A stretch of DNA of 64,000 bases from Eutrigla gurnardus (lineage: Eukaryota > Chordata > Actinopteri > Perciformes > Triglidae): the NCBI GenBank assembly GCA_963514095.1, contig OY741267.1, forward strand, positions 8,648,048 through 8,712,047, written 5' to 3'. This document shows, piece by piece, positions 47,201 through 58,530 of this stretch. The notes beneath the pieces were generated by a model. That model ran no database searches and was not told where the DNA came from. It saw only the letters and a program-made list of their open reading frames with translations. The translations under genes and the position numbers were made by a program. The number at the start of each line of letters is the position of its first letter. The first letter of the stretch is position 1.

Positions 47201-50200
47201 CTATTGTTTTTGCACCTTTTCTTCCGTGCTGCTTTGACTATTATGAATGCTATTATTTAACGGTAGATAAGATGTGGGAGCGGATGGACACTCACCCCGG
47301 CTGGTTGTCGGCCACCCATTTGCCCAGACCGATGAGTCTCTGATGTCGAGTGTGGACCGGCAAGCCGTCCCTGTCCACCAGGATGCCCTGATGACCTTTA
47401 GTGAAGTCCAGCAACCTGAAACAACAAGAGACGTCAAATTGTGCACATTCTGACCGATTCATCACCCACGACTGAATGAAGGAGTGGAGTACCTCAGAGC
47501 GGGCCGCAGCGCCAAGAAACCCTGCAGCTCAAACTCCTCTGGCAGGGGCGTCACTGCGGAGGAAATAAACACACCTTCAGCTTCAACAAACTTACTTGCA
47601 AGGCTATACATATGTGCATGAGACTAATACCCTACAATCTAGCATTAAATATCAGAATTACACGGGAAACTTGCAGAATCAATACCAGCAGGTACCCTAC
47701 CTGAGGAACAAGACACATCGTCCTCTTTGGGCTGGAAACTGTTGAGGATGGAGACCAGCCAAGGCCAGATGCTGAGAGACAGGACGAGGAGTTAAACTTC
47801 CTGTTCAGAGATGATGAAACAGCCTAATATGTATTTAACGGGAAAGAAGACTCACTGTTGCCTCTGGTCGACAGCAGCCTCGTGGAAGACGCTGGGTCTC
47901 AGTTTGAGCCAGTCAAGAGAAACCTTAATGGCGGGCAGAGGACACTCCCCCATGATCTCCTCCCCCCGGTTCTTGTTGATCAGAGCACGGCTGCACATGA
48001 CACCCAGGAAGGACACTGAGGGGGACAGGAAGTCAAGCAACAAGCCATTAGTCAGCAACAAACACATCTGAGACTGGTGATTATATATGTGAGTCCCTCT
48101 GACAGCGCACACAAATCATTGAAGGGATTTGATTTGATGTAATACGTTCTTAGAAAATTGTGAGTTTGATACTGATGTTACCTATACTTGAGTTTATGTG
48201 ATTTCTTTGATCGTTAACATCATATTTACAACCAGATATCACATTAAACAGTGTCAAGACTTTTTTTTAAACAGCGCCCCTGCTGGCACGTCAGTTACAG
48301 TTCAGGTGGAGGTTCTGCAGCATGGGAGATGTAGAGGTGTCCAAAACAAAAAACACAAAATGATAATTAATTCGGATGAAGTTGTGTGAGAACGCCACCA
48401 CGGTAACTGTAGAAAGCTCTGTGTTGTGTTGAAGTGGTGTTTGTGAAGAGAATGTTACTCTTCCCTTTCTGTCCACTTCGTTACAGAGAAAGACGGTAAA
48501 ATAATGATTTAACACGAGCTCTTTGGTGGATTGTGTGTTTGATGAATTACAGGAGATGCTTGGACAGATTCAGAAAAGATGGCGAGTCTAATTTGATCAG
48601 CACATTTGGTCCTAATTAGAGCCGCGTTGTTATTTTCCTTCTTTTGTGAATGGAGTTCTGCTGATAAAGACACCAGCTCAGATAAAGTCACACATCCATG
48701 CAACTCATGGGAACAGCTCTTAAAACACTGTCATACTTAAACAGTGCGAGTATTAGTGTGTGTGTGTGTGTGGTTCTTACTGAAGAGTCCGAGCAGCTGG
48801 AACCAGCTGATCTGCTGCTCGCTGCTGTAACTCTGCTCACTGCCATCAGCTGTCAGGTCTCTGAGATGGTGGAGCTCAAACAGGTTGATGACAGTTATGT
48901 GGACCAGCTGCTGGGAGCTGAATGCTTTCTGTAGGATCAGCCTCTGCACACACAGACACACGAGATGGGTCATCAAACAATTATGTTAAAATGCTTTTTA
49001 ATCGTACCGCGGGCAGAATTGACTAGAAGCTCGAATGATTGTTTCACCTGAAACTGCTCCTCCAGTTTCTCCCTCAGACCGTCCAGTTTGTCCAGACTCT
49101 TACTCAGGTAGACGTGACCATGAAACTTGATGAAGGCCCTGATGAAATCTGAAACGCTCCACTTGGTTTTCACCTCATCCCGGCTGCAGAAACACAGAGG
49201 GAGAACAGAGGACTTTATAGGGAAGTCAATTATCACAGGACTAATGCCGTGTTCTCACCAAAATCCAAAACGAAGCCATGCATTAGTAGCGTTGGATGAA
49301 CTGGAGAGGAGGGGGGCTTGCCTCCATGTAGACACCAACCACATCAATCACCAACAACAAGACTTTATTTCTTCTCAGAGGAAACAATGTTAAACCCCTT
49401 TTCTCTCATTTTAAGTGTTATTTGCTGCAGTGTTACCTCTCCAGTGCTTTGGACAGGGCCTTTTGCAGGTTGGTGGAGGCTGCTGGAAAAGGGAACTTGA
49501 CTGCGATGCTGCGGCAGTAGTAGAAGATGGTTGTGAGGTGGTCTCCTTTAGAGGAGGCCAGGATGGCCAGCTGGTTGTACGGTTGACCTGCAGAAGACAC
49601 AGAGGAGCATCACCCCACACACACAGGAAAGACAGACATGGCTGCTGGGACCGCGGGGTGGCTGCTGAGGGGCTAACGTTGCACTATTGTTAAGTTTGAA
49701 GTACGTTTAGGGGAAAAACAATAAATTCTTAGATGCAACTCAATTAACGACCATGTCTCAATCATCAGAAACTTAAAATCTCAACATTATGAACGTTCTC
49801 AGCTAACCTAACTACTAGTGGAGTTTTGGACTTTTGGCCAATGGGATGCAGCCATCGGATCATGTGCTCCTTGTACTGAGAGTGTGTGCTTGTACCAGAG
49901 CGGGGACAGAATTAAATATTGTTTTTCTATAAAAGCTCTTTTTTCACTTTGGTATAGAGCAAAATATTTTTTTCAGAGAATTTTTGGTTGAAGAAGTTTC
50001 TATTATTATTTATGTTATCAAGTCATTCAGAACAAGCCGTTTTTACTTCAATGCTGCTAAAGGCACACTTGTTTGTTTTCTTATCGGTTCTTTGCCATGC
50101 TGTTTAATATGTTGGATTATGTAGCCTTCCAGACACAATGAATAAATTAATTAATTAAAAGATTATGAAAGTATATCATGGAAGTATATGCACCTGTTTA

Positions 50201-53200
50201 TTTGAATATTAATCATGACAAGTATGCTGCGTTTTAGTTGTGGTAGAATAAATAAATCATGTATAGAATACACAATTCTGATGCGTTAAGATGAAGGTTT
50301 TAATCACACCGTGGTCCACTGGATTGAATCATGAGGTGTCTAGAGAATCCCACCCCCAGCTGGAAGTAGGAGGAAACTGCCAGCCTTGTTCAAACACAAA
50401 GCCAGCTGCTGCCAGCAGGGAAGTATCAAACTCACCGTTTGACGGGACCAGCTGAGCTGCATGTCGATAGTACGACTCTGCCTGGCTGGTCTGGTTACGA
50501 TAACGAGCTGAAACATAAATACAAAAACAGGACAGGAAATGTTGGCACCTTGATGATCAAGAGTTGTACAGCTGGTCCTTCAACTGGATCAAGCAAACAA
50601 ACGTGACCCTTCACACATCAAGCAGGACTAGAACTTGCTCATGATTTTCAGAGTCAATTCATTTCCAAAGTCCCAACATCACCAGGAGTTACAGCACAAC
50701 AGTGGCGAAGAACTGCCTTCAGAAACGGACACTGAGATGCAATAACAGGACGTGTGGGTGTCCTCACCGATGTCTCCGAGGTGGACGAGGCAGTGCTGGC
50801 AGATGTAGGAGCAAGAGCTGGGCTGTGGGGTGACGATGGCGCTGGTGGTGCTCTGTTTATTGCTGATGATGCCGAGCTGAGACGACTTGACGCGACACGG
50901 CAGGTCCACATTGAACACGGTGCACAACTCCTGCAGTAACTGGAGACAACAGAGCAGGAGTGTTATTTATTCATCCCTCCATCTCTGATGTGATGTCAAT
51001 ACATGGTCAGGCTTAAATTGATTCAGATTGTTTTGCACTAGGATTTGTCCGGTATTTTATTTCAAACAGACAGACCTGAAGACAGACAACCTGTGATTCT
51101 AATGTACTGAATGTACTGATGAATGTCACCAACAGACCAGAAGCTTTATTGTGAGGGATTTGTTAATTGCTTAAATGCAACTTACTATGCAGTAAGTTTA
51201 GGTGATTTCACTTTCATACATTTTGATGATTGTTGTTACTTGTGATTAATGACCTACAGTACAGGCTTGCCACAGCTTCATTCTATATATTCTCCCCGTG
51301 TGGGAGGAACCTCTCCCCAGCCAGGTCATTTCCCATAGCAGGTCGGCTTGGAAAGGCTTGAGTTGAAGGTGGCTTTGGGATCAGTGTATTCATAAACCAG
51401 TGAGTTTATGAATACATTTTTTTTACTAGAGCACAACATTGTTTAGAGCTACACTCTAAATGTATCTCTCAAAGCCATTCAATTGACACATTTAAAGGAG
51501 TCATCACCCGGAAATCGCAATTTCTCTTGTTAAAAGATGCATATCTGTGTTTGACCTCAGTTGAAACTTGCCTGAAAGGCTGGAGTTTGAAAGTGGCGCC
51601 GTTTTTTCGCTTCTGCTCTTTTTCCGAACAGGAATAGCACACAAGGGTGTGCATTCCTAAAGCACGAGATTTTGATTCTGCGCCTTCGGTGACGTCACCG
51701 TGGCGGCTACTTGCATAAGCCCACCCCTCTTTCACCACCCAACCCCGCCCCGTCCGCTACCTGAAATCGCCGAAGCGCCGCCATTATGTTTTGGAGTCTG
51801 CATGCAGGCAAGCCCCCCCGGCTCTGTCCTTCCTGCGGCGAATCAACGCGCGCCTCATTACATATTATACAATGCACATCCGGACCAGTCAAAACCTCGC
51901 GCGTAATCTCGCGTGATAAAATCGCGGTACGAAAAAGGGTCAGAACAAGCTCAATGTTTGATTAAATTTTTTTTTTTTTTTTCTAATAAGTTTTACGAAT
52001 TGATCCAAAGCGATCCAAGGGGGGCTGGATACGTATAAAACCAGGTGATGACTCCTTTAATTAAATTTTTTTTTTTATTAGAAATATATATTGTATTGTA
52101 TGTGCATGCATACTTGGCCAATAAAGCCAATCCTGATACTGAATCCATGTTGAATCTGATCCTGTCCGTCTGCTGACACTTTACCTGCGTGTAGAATCCA
52201 CTAGCTGCCTCCAGAAACAGTGACAGGTTGGCCTGGACCTCACTGCGGTTGGGGTTGGCTCGGTTCTTGGCCTGGCTCTGCAGTGTGGTGATCTGGTTCT
52301 TAAAAGCATGATTCCACCTGCAGCCACAGAACAAAACACCATCAACACCAGCAACATGGTTGCCCTGTCATGTGTGAATAAACCAAAGCTGTTTCATATT
52401 AAACTGGTCCCATCCGTGGCAGCTTACAGGTCTTGCTCCACCTTCTTGTCTAGAGCGTACTCCAGGTCAGTCACCAGCATCTTCTGGTACAGGTCCTGCA
52501 GGGCCTGTCGGGACGTCCACACCTCTGCCGCACCCAGCTTTGAATCTGAAGCACAGACAAGGAATGGGTGTAAACCAGCTGGAGGATGCATGGAATACAT
52601 TGAATCATTGCAAAGCTTCACAAACTGTCCTAACAGTTCAAATGAGTCGTCAAAATCACAAGGTTTGACCTGATAGTTCGTGATTTAAACAAAGTTCTTG
52701 AATGGCTGCTTGAAAAATAATGCTTTAGGAAAAAAAAACATGTGGTGTGAACATTTTTTAATAATTGACTAATTATATCTGTGATAGATCAATTGCCTGA
52801 TGCATTATTATGAAAATAAATTATAATCATGACAGACACCTGCATTCATCTGAGCAGAAAACATCAGCCTGCAGCTTGAGATAAAAGCCACCAATGTAAT
52901 GAGGAAGTTCAGTGGGATAAAAGACGGACATCAAAGCACCAGCCACCATGTGAAGATTAAAATCACACTGGATGGTTACAGTCAAGTGAGAGGTGAATTT
53001 AAACAACGTGGAGAAACAAATCAACACACTGGTCTGGTATAAAACCTGGAAGCCTACATAAATAATAACAATAACGAGACCACCCCACTTACTACTAACA
53101 GATCTTTTAAATACTTTTAAATAGAAAGAGTTGCTGATCATCTGAAACAAAAAGATGTCAAAATCAAACCATACTTTCTGTGCTCACTAGGCCCGTCCTA

Positions 53201-55528
53201 AAAATGAACATTCATAGATCCTCAAGATCAGATGTCAATCCTTTTTTAGTCAATCACTGAATTAAGTAATTGTGGCAGCTCTAATAACAAAGAAATGTGA
53301 ATCCAAAGCAGAGTTCTGGAGAGACTTGGAGCTACCTTTTCATAGAATCTTCCCACATCATACATTTGCTCAGTTTAACTTTAAATAGAGAATATTTTGC
53401 ATTTAATAGGCTACATTTATTCAGGTTGATAACAATTAATCTTTCCAAAATGTTTTGCAAAATTGTCTGCCCACAAGAGCGTTTGCTGAAAACAAACAGC
53501 AGGCACTGTTCTGAAAACACCCAGCTGGGAGCGTTTCAGAGGTGCAGCGTTTTTTCCAGCTCAGTGCTTTGGTGGCGTCTAGTTGCTATGACACGGAATA
53601 TCCACGGTAGTACAAATGTTGGCACAAAGTAGAGTACTCTCAAGGTAGAGAGGTTGAAACACGTAGGGAGAGAGGATGGATACATTGAGACCTTATATAT
53701 ATCTATATATATATAGATATATATAAATAAAATATACACATACATACATACACACACACGAGGTATCCAAATAGTCTTTACTTAAAGCCAACAAAGCTGT
53801 TAAATCAGTAAATTACTGACAATGTAAACAAGACTGACATTCGATACAAACTCTCAACACTTGACTAATTCCTCATTAATTTTAAGTTAGTCCTCTGCAG
53901 TCTCCTCAATGACATCCCTGTCTCCTACAAAATAACGTTCCTATACAACCAAACCACACTCTCAATAATGTTTCCAGGGAAACGTTTTTTTACGGACCAA
54001 ATGGAGCCATTTTAACTAGTTTAAAACTACGTGGCTAGGTTTTTGCAAAAAAAAAAAACCATCATGGATTAGATTAAGATTATTGTGAAATTTAAACAAA
54101 ACACAATAAACTACTTGGATCTAAGTTGACACTAGTTTTTTTTTACCCGTCCACCACCTCCCAACGTGGACTTCCATGGACTCAATTGAAAATGATTTGT
54201 GATACGTCAAGAGAAAATGTAATTCACAACAAATGTGTTTCCCTTAAAACATAATTCAAATGCAGTTTAGCTGTGTGGAAATTGTTCTTTTAGGAGACCA
54301 AGTTCATTCCAGTCTGGTCTAACCTGCATTATTGTGAAACACTAGACACTGAAACAGGAAGCTGCTCCTATTTAAATCTAAGCTTCAGTTTATTCTATTC
54401 ACATTCAACTGTTGCTCAGAGGATCTTTGTCTCTTACTCTTGTCAGTCTGGTTGAACCATGGGACAGCGTTTTCTCTCTGCGTACTAAACTAAATAATAT
54501 CTAGTTATGAAGGGAGACAGAGTCGTCCTCGCACACATCTGACTGGACACTATGAAGCTGGGGGGCAGCACGTTACTAACTTTAAACAGTGGTGTAACGT
54601 TACAGTATATTCAGTGAGGAAGAGATTTGAGGTGATGGTGCAAACCTACCTGTCATGTCAGCCTTCAGGGCCTCTGCCTGTCTGCTCGGATGTAAACACA
54701 GAGAGGAGGAAATTAGACGGGTCCATCAGAGACACACAGCATGGCACCACTTGACCTCGTTTACATGCTAGCAACATACAGCACCGCTTCCTATTTATTG
54801 ACAACGCACAGGTGGCTAACCCAGGTAACGACAGACAGGGGAAGTGGCACGATGCTGCCATCGCTTAGCCGTCCATCGCTGCATTAAAACATCTAACAGC
54901 TCCTTTCACATGTCAACAGGAGGACATAGCGCTGATAGCGGAACAATAACCCCACGATACCAAACCGCCTAGCCAGTTAATTAGCCGTCTGGTAATACAC
55001 GTCTCCACGTTTAAATCACGGCCCAGTTAAACACAGAGCTAAATAAACCTTACGTGATGGAAGAGGCCGGTGGTAATTCACTCAAAACACAGTTAATATG
55101 CGACAGCGTCATATCGCTAATGCTAACCTGACATACGCAGAGACGCTGGGAAGCTAAAGCTAAGTAGCAATAACACACTGACGAACATGTCTGTGGCGGC
55201 AAATTCACCCTAAAATTCACACCAGCGGCGAAGTACACACGTGAAATCTGAATATAATGACACCAACGCGCATGCAACCCTATACATACACATACATATG
55301 TATTCATTTAATTAAATGTGAGTGCAGTGACGGCGAGCGGTAGCATCGATTGTTTGTTGATATATGAAGCTAGCGCCGACTTTTAGCTAGCTTTAGCGTC
55401 AGCAACCGAACAAAACAATTCACCTGCGGGGATTAAAATGTCCGTTTCTGACTACACCTGTACCACCGGCTGAACCGGCAGAGGATACCACGCCGAGCCT
55501 ACCGTAGATATTGGGCGCAGATGTTCAT
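33439..55528 (-). CDS. smg7: SMG7 nonsense-mediated mRNA decay factor, whole gene
   Basis: Seen: 23 coding exons on the minus strand, 3,576 nt in total, 1,191 codons plus stop, every GT-AG junction in phase. From 5' to 3': 55503-55528, 54650-54681, 52428-52545, 52185-52317, 50768-50939, 50436-50507, 49437-49587, 49048-49183, 48781-48943, 47856-48015, 47701-47771, 47493-47553, 47296-47415, 45847-46270, 45610-45751, 43391-43791, 42329-42688, 40492-40641, 36031-36117, 34937-35087, 34688-34858, 33680-33840, 33439-33552. Similarity to vertebrate SMG7 is clear from end to end. Known: SMG7 binds phosphorylated UPF1 through a 14-3-3-like domain, works with SMG5, and its C-terminal part recruits decay factors (DCP2/CCR4-NOT) in the cytoplasm. 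Length is close to the human protein. No disruption seen. Confidence 0.97.
33890..34685. repeat. Degenerate minisatellite in a smg7 intron, split by a MITE-like insert
   Basis: Variants of ctctgaaccctgtctgcctgg recur irregularly from 33,890 to about 34,235 and again from about 34,606 to 34,685. The break is filled by the insert at 34237-34605. Confidence 0.5.
34237..34605. mobile_element. MITE-like insert with imperfect terminal inverted repeats
   Basis: The left end ggggtgtgcaaagattaatc and the reverse complement of the right end, gtaggggtgggaatctttgg, are alike but imperfect; inner cgattc/gaatcg motifs also mirror. Sequence like this is common in fish hAT-type MITEs. It has no coding capacity. 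Confidence 0.4.
37140..38467 (-). mobile_element. Tc1/mariner transposon copy, decayed, in a smg7 intron
   Basis: The minus strand encodes fragments of a Tc1-type transposase; 37480-37277 reads [20 protein letters not shown] with the third catalytic Asp region, other parts are broken by stops and frameshifts. The right end cttttggcaatatagtgta is the expected terminus; I did not find its inverted partner on the left. A TA expansion interrupts the copy near 38,180-38,290. It cannot make an active enzyme. Confidence 0.88.
38178..38290. repeat. Triplicated 20-bp motif separated by two (TA)n tracts
   Basis: cctatcacagtaccaggata occurs twice, then ccgatcacagtacca, with pure TA runs of about 50 and 35 bases between. 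It lies inside the Tc1/mariner copy. Confidence 0.9.
40492..48015 (-). CDS. smg7: smg7 exons 10-18: helical domain end, charged linker and Gln/Pro-rich region
   Basis: Residues about 335-964. Exons 10-13 finish the helical hairpin domain ([58 protein letters not shown]). Exon 14 (424 nt) is a Lys/Glu-rich linker with [13 protein letters not shown]. Exons 15-17 hold [27 protein letters not shown] and a long Gln/Pro/Gly-rich tract, then [11 protein letters not shown]. Exon 18 has [19 protein letters not shown]. This low-complexity region has no fold assigned in the family. Confidence 0.95.
42973..43120. repeat. Dispersed repeat copy A in a smg7 intron
   Basis: gtgggaggatcctctccccagccag and following sequence recur in a related form at 51293-51420 (gtgggaggaacctctccc). 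The family is not recognised. Confidence 0.5.
43186..44125. repeat. Two copies of a ~125-bp repeat about 815 bases apart
   Basis: tttatgtgtgtagcaaaatg through gggcgggccttcgtctctga occurs at about 43,200-43,315 and 44,010-44,125 in the same orientation, on either side of smg7 exon 16. Family not recognised. Confidence 0.7.
44262..44700. repeat. 36-bp minisatellite in a smg7 intron
   Basis: About twelve units built on ccggtcctgtctcactgtct followed by cccctccggtaagatg, with a few 39- and 33-base variants. All are multiples of three, so open frames persist on both strands; none has a start, splice or domain that suggests a gene. Confidence 0.93.
46370..47265 (+). pseudogene. LINE reverse-transcriptase 3' fragment (CR1/L2/Rex1-like) in a smg7 intron
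   Basis: Plus-strand frames, interrupted by shifts, read [17 protein letters not shown], then LSDDTAIVG at the catalytic site, then [18 protein letters not shown], followed by [19 protein letters not shown] text and a non-coding LINE tail. It is 5'-truncated, as usual for LINEs, and antisense to smg7. Confidence 0.85.
48781..55528 (-). CDS. smg7: smg7 exons 1-9: 14-3-3-like domain and start of helical hairpins
   Basis: Residues 1-334. The start ATG at 55526-55528 ([14 protein letters not shown]) has A at -3 and aligns with the vertebrate start one residue shorter. Exon 2 is only 32 nt, its acceptor chosen to keep LRQAE in frame. Conserved blocks include [56 protein letters not shown] and [13 protein letters not shown]. 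The phosphoserine-binding Lys and Arg of human SMG7 (66 and 163) correspond to Lys65 and Arg162 here. Exons 5-7 cover the TPR-like helices that contact SMG5 and UPF1 in the family. Confidence 0.96.
51496..52056. mobile_element. TTAA-flanked non-autonomous DNA transposon in a smg7 intron
   Basis: The left end AGGAGTCATCACC and the right end GGTGATGACTCCT are inverted repeats, flanked by TTAA at 51492-51495 and 52057-52060. The 561-bp body has a CG-rich centre and poly-T near its right end, and no transposase. TTAA duplication fits Kolobok- or piggyBac-type elements. Confidence 0.82.
52066..52145 (+). repeat. LINE 3' tail
   Basis: ttggccaataaagccaatcc and tgatactgaatcc resemble the L2/CR1 tail family, opposite in orientation to the copy at 1967-2300. 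It directly follows the TTAA element. Confidence 0.55.
52546..54649 (-). other. smg7 intron between exons 2 and 3, no recognisable gene
   Basis: I see no ORF with homology hallmarks and no clear repeat, apart from a short TA/CA-rich patch at about 53,690-53,757. Confidence 0.5.
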
Positions 55529-55548
55529 CCTGCCGGATCGCCAGCCTT

Positions 55549-55593
55549 TCAGACAACGACTGGTCCAGAAGCTAACGCTCCTCCCGCCGCCAT
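55549..55593 (-). CDS. Upstream ORF in the smg7 5' leader (14 codons plus stop)
   Basis: An ATG at 55591-55593, with A at -3 and G at +4, opens a frame of 14 codons ending TGA at 55549-55551, 20 bases before the smg7 start. Its function is unknown. Whether it lies within the transcript depends on the start site, which cannot be read from sequence. Confidence 0.45.
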   Translation of the reverse strand: MAAGGALASGPVVV

Positions 55594-55596
55594 ATT
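55584..55596 (-). promoter_or_regulatory. YY1-type motif at the smg7 5' end
   Basis: The minus strand reads CAATATGGCGGC, matching the CAANATGGCGGC YY1 consensus that is frequent just downstream of transcription starts of broadly expressed vertebrate genes. It overlaps the upstream ATG. No TATA box is evident. Confidence 0.6.
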
Positions 55597-55599
55597 GTT

Positions 55600-57138
55600 C
55601 CTGTCTGACCCACAGGCCTGAGTGATAGGAGGACGAGGGAGGAGAGACAGACAGGAAGACGGTGGGACAGCGTGAGGAATAATGATAACACAATATTAGG
55701 AACGACAAAACATACATGACCACAATTCTTTGGGTGTGTAAATATGTGACTTATTTTACCATGACTCTAGACTGTATGTGGTGGTGGAAAGTGTCTAAGT
55801 AGCCTACATTTCATACTTTAATACTGTACTTTCTTACACTTTTCAGTGACTTGTACTGAATTTGAATAATTCCATATCCTGCTACTTAAACGTACCACAC
55901 TACTGTATTCAATTATTTTAATCAGACTACTTTGATATTCAAATGAATAATACACAATATAAGCCAAAACAAATATTATCCTTGCATTTTGCTTTTATTA
56001 TTTACATATGTTAACTTAAATATAACATTAACTGCTAAACAAAATTTTAAAAAAGTTAAAAAAAAAAAAAAAAAGGTTTCTCCCATTACGAACGGGGAAA
56101 GTCAAGGACATCAATAAATAAATAATTAAATATTAATTTATTGGCTACTGTGTGTCCAAAAATAAGACCATATCAATCAATATATACAACATAGAAAACA
56201 AATCTACAATATGAGAATAATATGGTTACTATGAACTTGAAACTCACTATAATGCGTGATCCGATATCAGAGCCTTTTGATTTCAATTTCAATTAAAAAA
56301 TGATTCCATCGTGAGTACATCGTCGAAAAATTCAGTAAATAAATTTTCCGTTAAGTACCAAAGACTCATATAATCGCCTGAAAATAATAATATTATCGAG
56401 ATACAACAACGGATAAAATGTTATTTTGTATCACGTGATGCCCTGATTGTAGGTGTAGTTTATGATGATTGGATGTTGTTACACGTTCTGCCCACCAGAT
56501 GGCAACATCTGTTAATACTTAACTAGGGGACATGGGATTGGATGATATTAAGAATGCACATGGAAGTATCTAAATGAGTTGTTTCATCCATGAGTTCAGT
56601 GTGGAATTCAACATTACATGGTCCAGGAGTAAACGGAACAAGACGCCACGGATTGGAAACCATTGGAGAGTTTGAAGCTAACGTTGGAATGTGGATGAGA
56701 TGTGGTGCATCTTTCCTCGGCTGGCCTCAAAGAAGTTCCAGCTAACCTTTCTGCTTGTACTGTGTAGCTGGGCCGTCACCGTAGACCGATCAGAGGGTGT
56801 CTCTCCCTCAGGGCTGAGGTGGACCTGAGAGATAGGGAGCTGATTAGGATTATATGAAGAATGCACATGGATGTAACTAAATGAGTTGTTAGATGAATGG
56901 GTTCAGTGTGGAATAAAACAAGCCTCATCCTTCTAAACCCGAACATAACAGAGCTGTAATTGTTTTGTCTGTATGTAACCTGTTTTTATTGAAACTTGTT
57001 TTAACGGACACCAGGAACGCTGTTTCTTTTCCTAATTGTAGGAAAAGTAACATAACTGAAAATATCTGTTTGGGTTTGCGTGTGATGAAACATAGTTGTG
57101 ATGTTTTCTGCAGCTAGATGGTGCTGTTTGTCTGTTTA
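55600..57138. other. Intergenic, smg7 upstream
   Basis: AT-rich with no gene. Two imperfect ~85-base direct repeats occur at about 56,535-56,630 and 56,840-56,930, sharing agaatgcacatgga and taaatgagttgtt. Confidence 0.5.
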
Positions 57139-57142
57139 TTAA

Positions 57143-57981
57143 AGGTCCCATATTATGAAAAACAGGTTTTTTCTGGTCTCTACACCTATAAACTGGTCCT
57201 CCCTGAGCCTGTCAACTCCCAGAATGAGGAAAACAAGCGACTCCTGCATGGTCTCTGCAGCGCCCCCCACTGGTACAACGGGGCTCCTACAGGCTGTTCA
57301 GATTCAGCTCCTGTTGTTACGTAACGAAGGGAGTCATTTGTCATAGACTGAACTCCTCTGATGATAGGAGATATCCGAGAGGGGGCGTTCATCACCGAGG
57401 TGAAGTTCGGTGTGTCCTGCGGTGAGACAGCAGTGAGATAGCGGTGTTTCACAATGTTGTCACTCAGAGACACACAGATTGCTCTGTTGCCGGTTGTACA
57501 AATCAACATAAGTGCTTATATTCGGTCCCAGCTACAGAAGAACAGAAGAGATGTTGGTTACGTTTCATTTTTAATGACAATGTGCCGGCTACGGTCCGTG
57601 TTAGCTTGTATGTGTGTGCTAACCACTTCACATCAGACTGCTTCAGTAACGAGGGTCAGAACAAAGCTGGCTTTGCCTCGACACTGATCCTCGTAAAAGG
57701 ATCTGTCCCAACCATACGGGACCAGCAACTTCACCTGAGACACATAGGAGCCATAGCGATACATCCACGTAAACATTGGCGCATGCGACAGACGGAGCTC
57801 ATTAGCATTTAAAGGTGCAGACACAGAAACAGCCTGTTCTCAGTAGAGCTCATTTGAGCAACTTTTAGACAGCTGGAATTCAGGACCATGGATGGGTTTG
57901 GGGCAATGCATATCGAATACAGTGTTGTTGGACCTCTGACAGCTGTGTGGAATTGATGAAAATCTGTATAATATGGCACCT
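57143..57981 (+). mobile_element. TTAA-flanked, Kolobok-like element carrying a THAP-domain ORF
   Basis: The ends AGGTCCCATATTAT and ATAATATGGCACCT are inverted repeats with one mismatch, flanked by TTAA at 57139-57142 and 57982-57985. The 839-bp body encodes the THAP ORF below. Known: Kolobok transposons use TTAA targets and carry THAP domains in their proteins. There is no catalytic domain, so this copy is non-autonomous. Confidence 0.85.
57444..57812 (+). CDS. THAP zinc-finger ORF inside the TTAA element
   Basis: 122 codons, unbroken. Seen: CSVAGC (C-x4-C), a central Trp/Phe segment WLRFIF, CANHF (C-x2-H) about 40 residues later, and GSVPTI at the position of the AVPTIF box. These are the C2CH residues and closing box of a THAP DNA-binding domain. 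Beyond residue 95 no known domain follows, and no DDE-type catalytic part is present. In transposons, THAP domains bind the element ends. Whether this ORF is expressed or just a fossil is unknown; similar sequences are repeated in fish genomes. Confidence 0.7.
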   Translation: MFHNVVTQRHTDCSVAGCTNQHKCLYSVPATEEQKRCWLRFIFNDNVPATVRVSLYVCANHFTSDCFSNEGQNKAGFASTLILVKGSVPTIRDQQLHLRHIGAIAIHPRKHWRMRQTELISI

Positions 57982-58384
57982 TTAAGATTCCCTGTTAGCA
58001 TTTGCATTGCAGCACACATGGTGGCAATCCAGAAACACACATTCATACTATTTACACGCATACACCAACAAAGCACATAGTAATGCATGTCTACTGTAAA
58101 TATAACAGTATTCATTAACATCATAGAACACAAAGGAAACAGACTGAATCAGTCAACAGATAAACACATAATTTAACACAGAACACACACTCAGGAATAC
58201 TTATTCATAACTAAAGTTTCTTAAATGATGCCCTTTTAGTGTGTTTTAAACCATACATGTTATTTTGTTTTAATATGATTTGGGAGTGTTGCATTGCTCT
58301 CTATATTACTGGACTGGTTGGTCTTTGGTAAAGTAAAACAGTTGAATATATCTGTACTAAAGATAGAGCGTGAATGGTTGTTTG

Positions 58385-58530
58385 TCTCTACATGTCGGCC
58401 CTGTGATAGACTGGCGAGCTGTCCAGGGTGCACCCTGCCTTCGCCCAATGACAGCTGGGATCGGCTCCATGCCCCCCGCGACCCTGAATACAGGATAAGT
58501 GGTAGAAAATGGATGGATGGATGGATGTAC
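58385..58530 (+). repeat. Fish dispersed repeat with (ATGG)n tail
   Basis: gatagactggcgagctgtcc, tgacagctgggatcggctcc and a closing atggatggatgg are typical of an abundant fish retroposon tail; RTE-type origin is likely but not certain. Confidence 0.6.
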
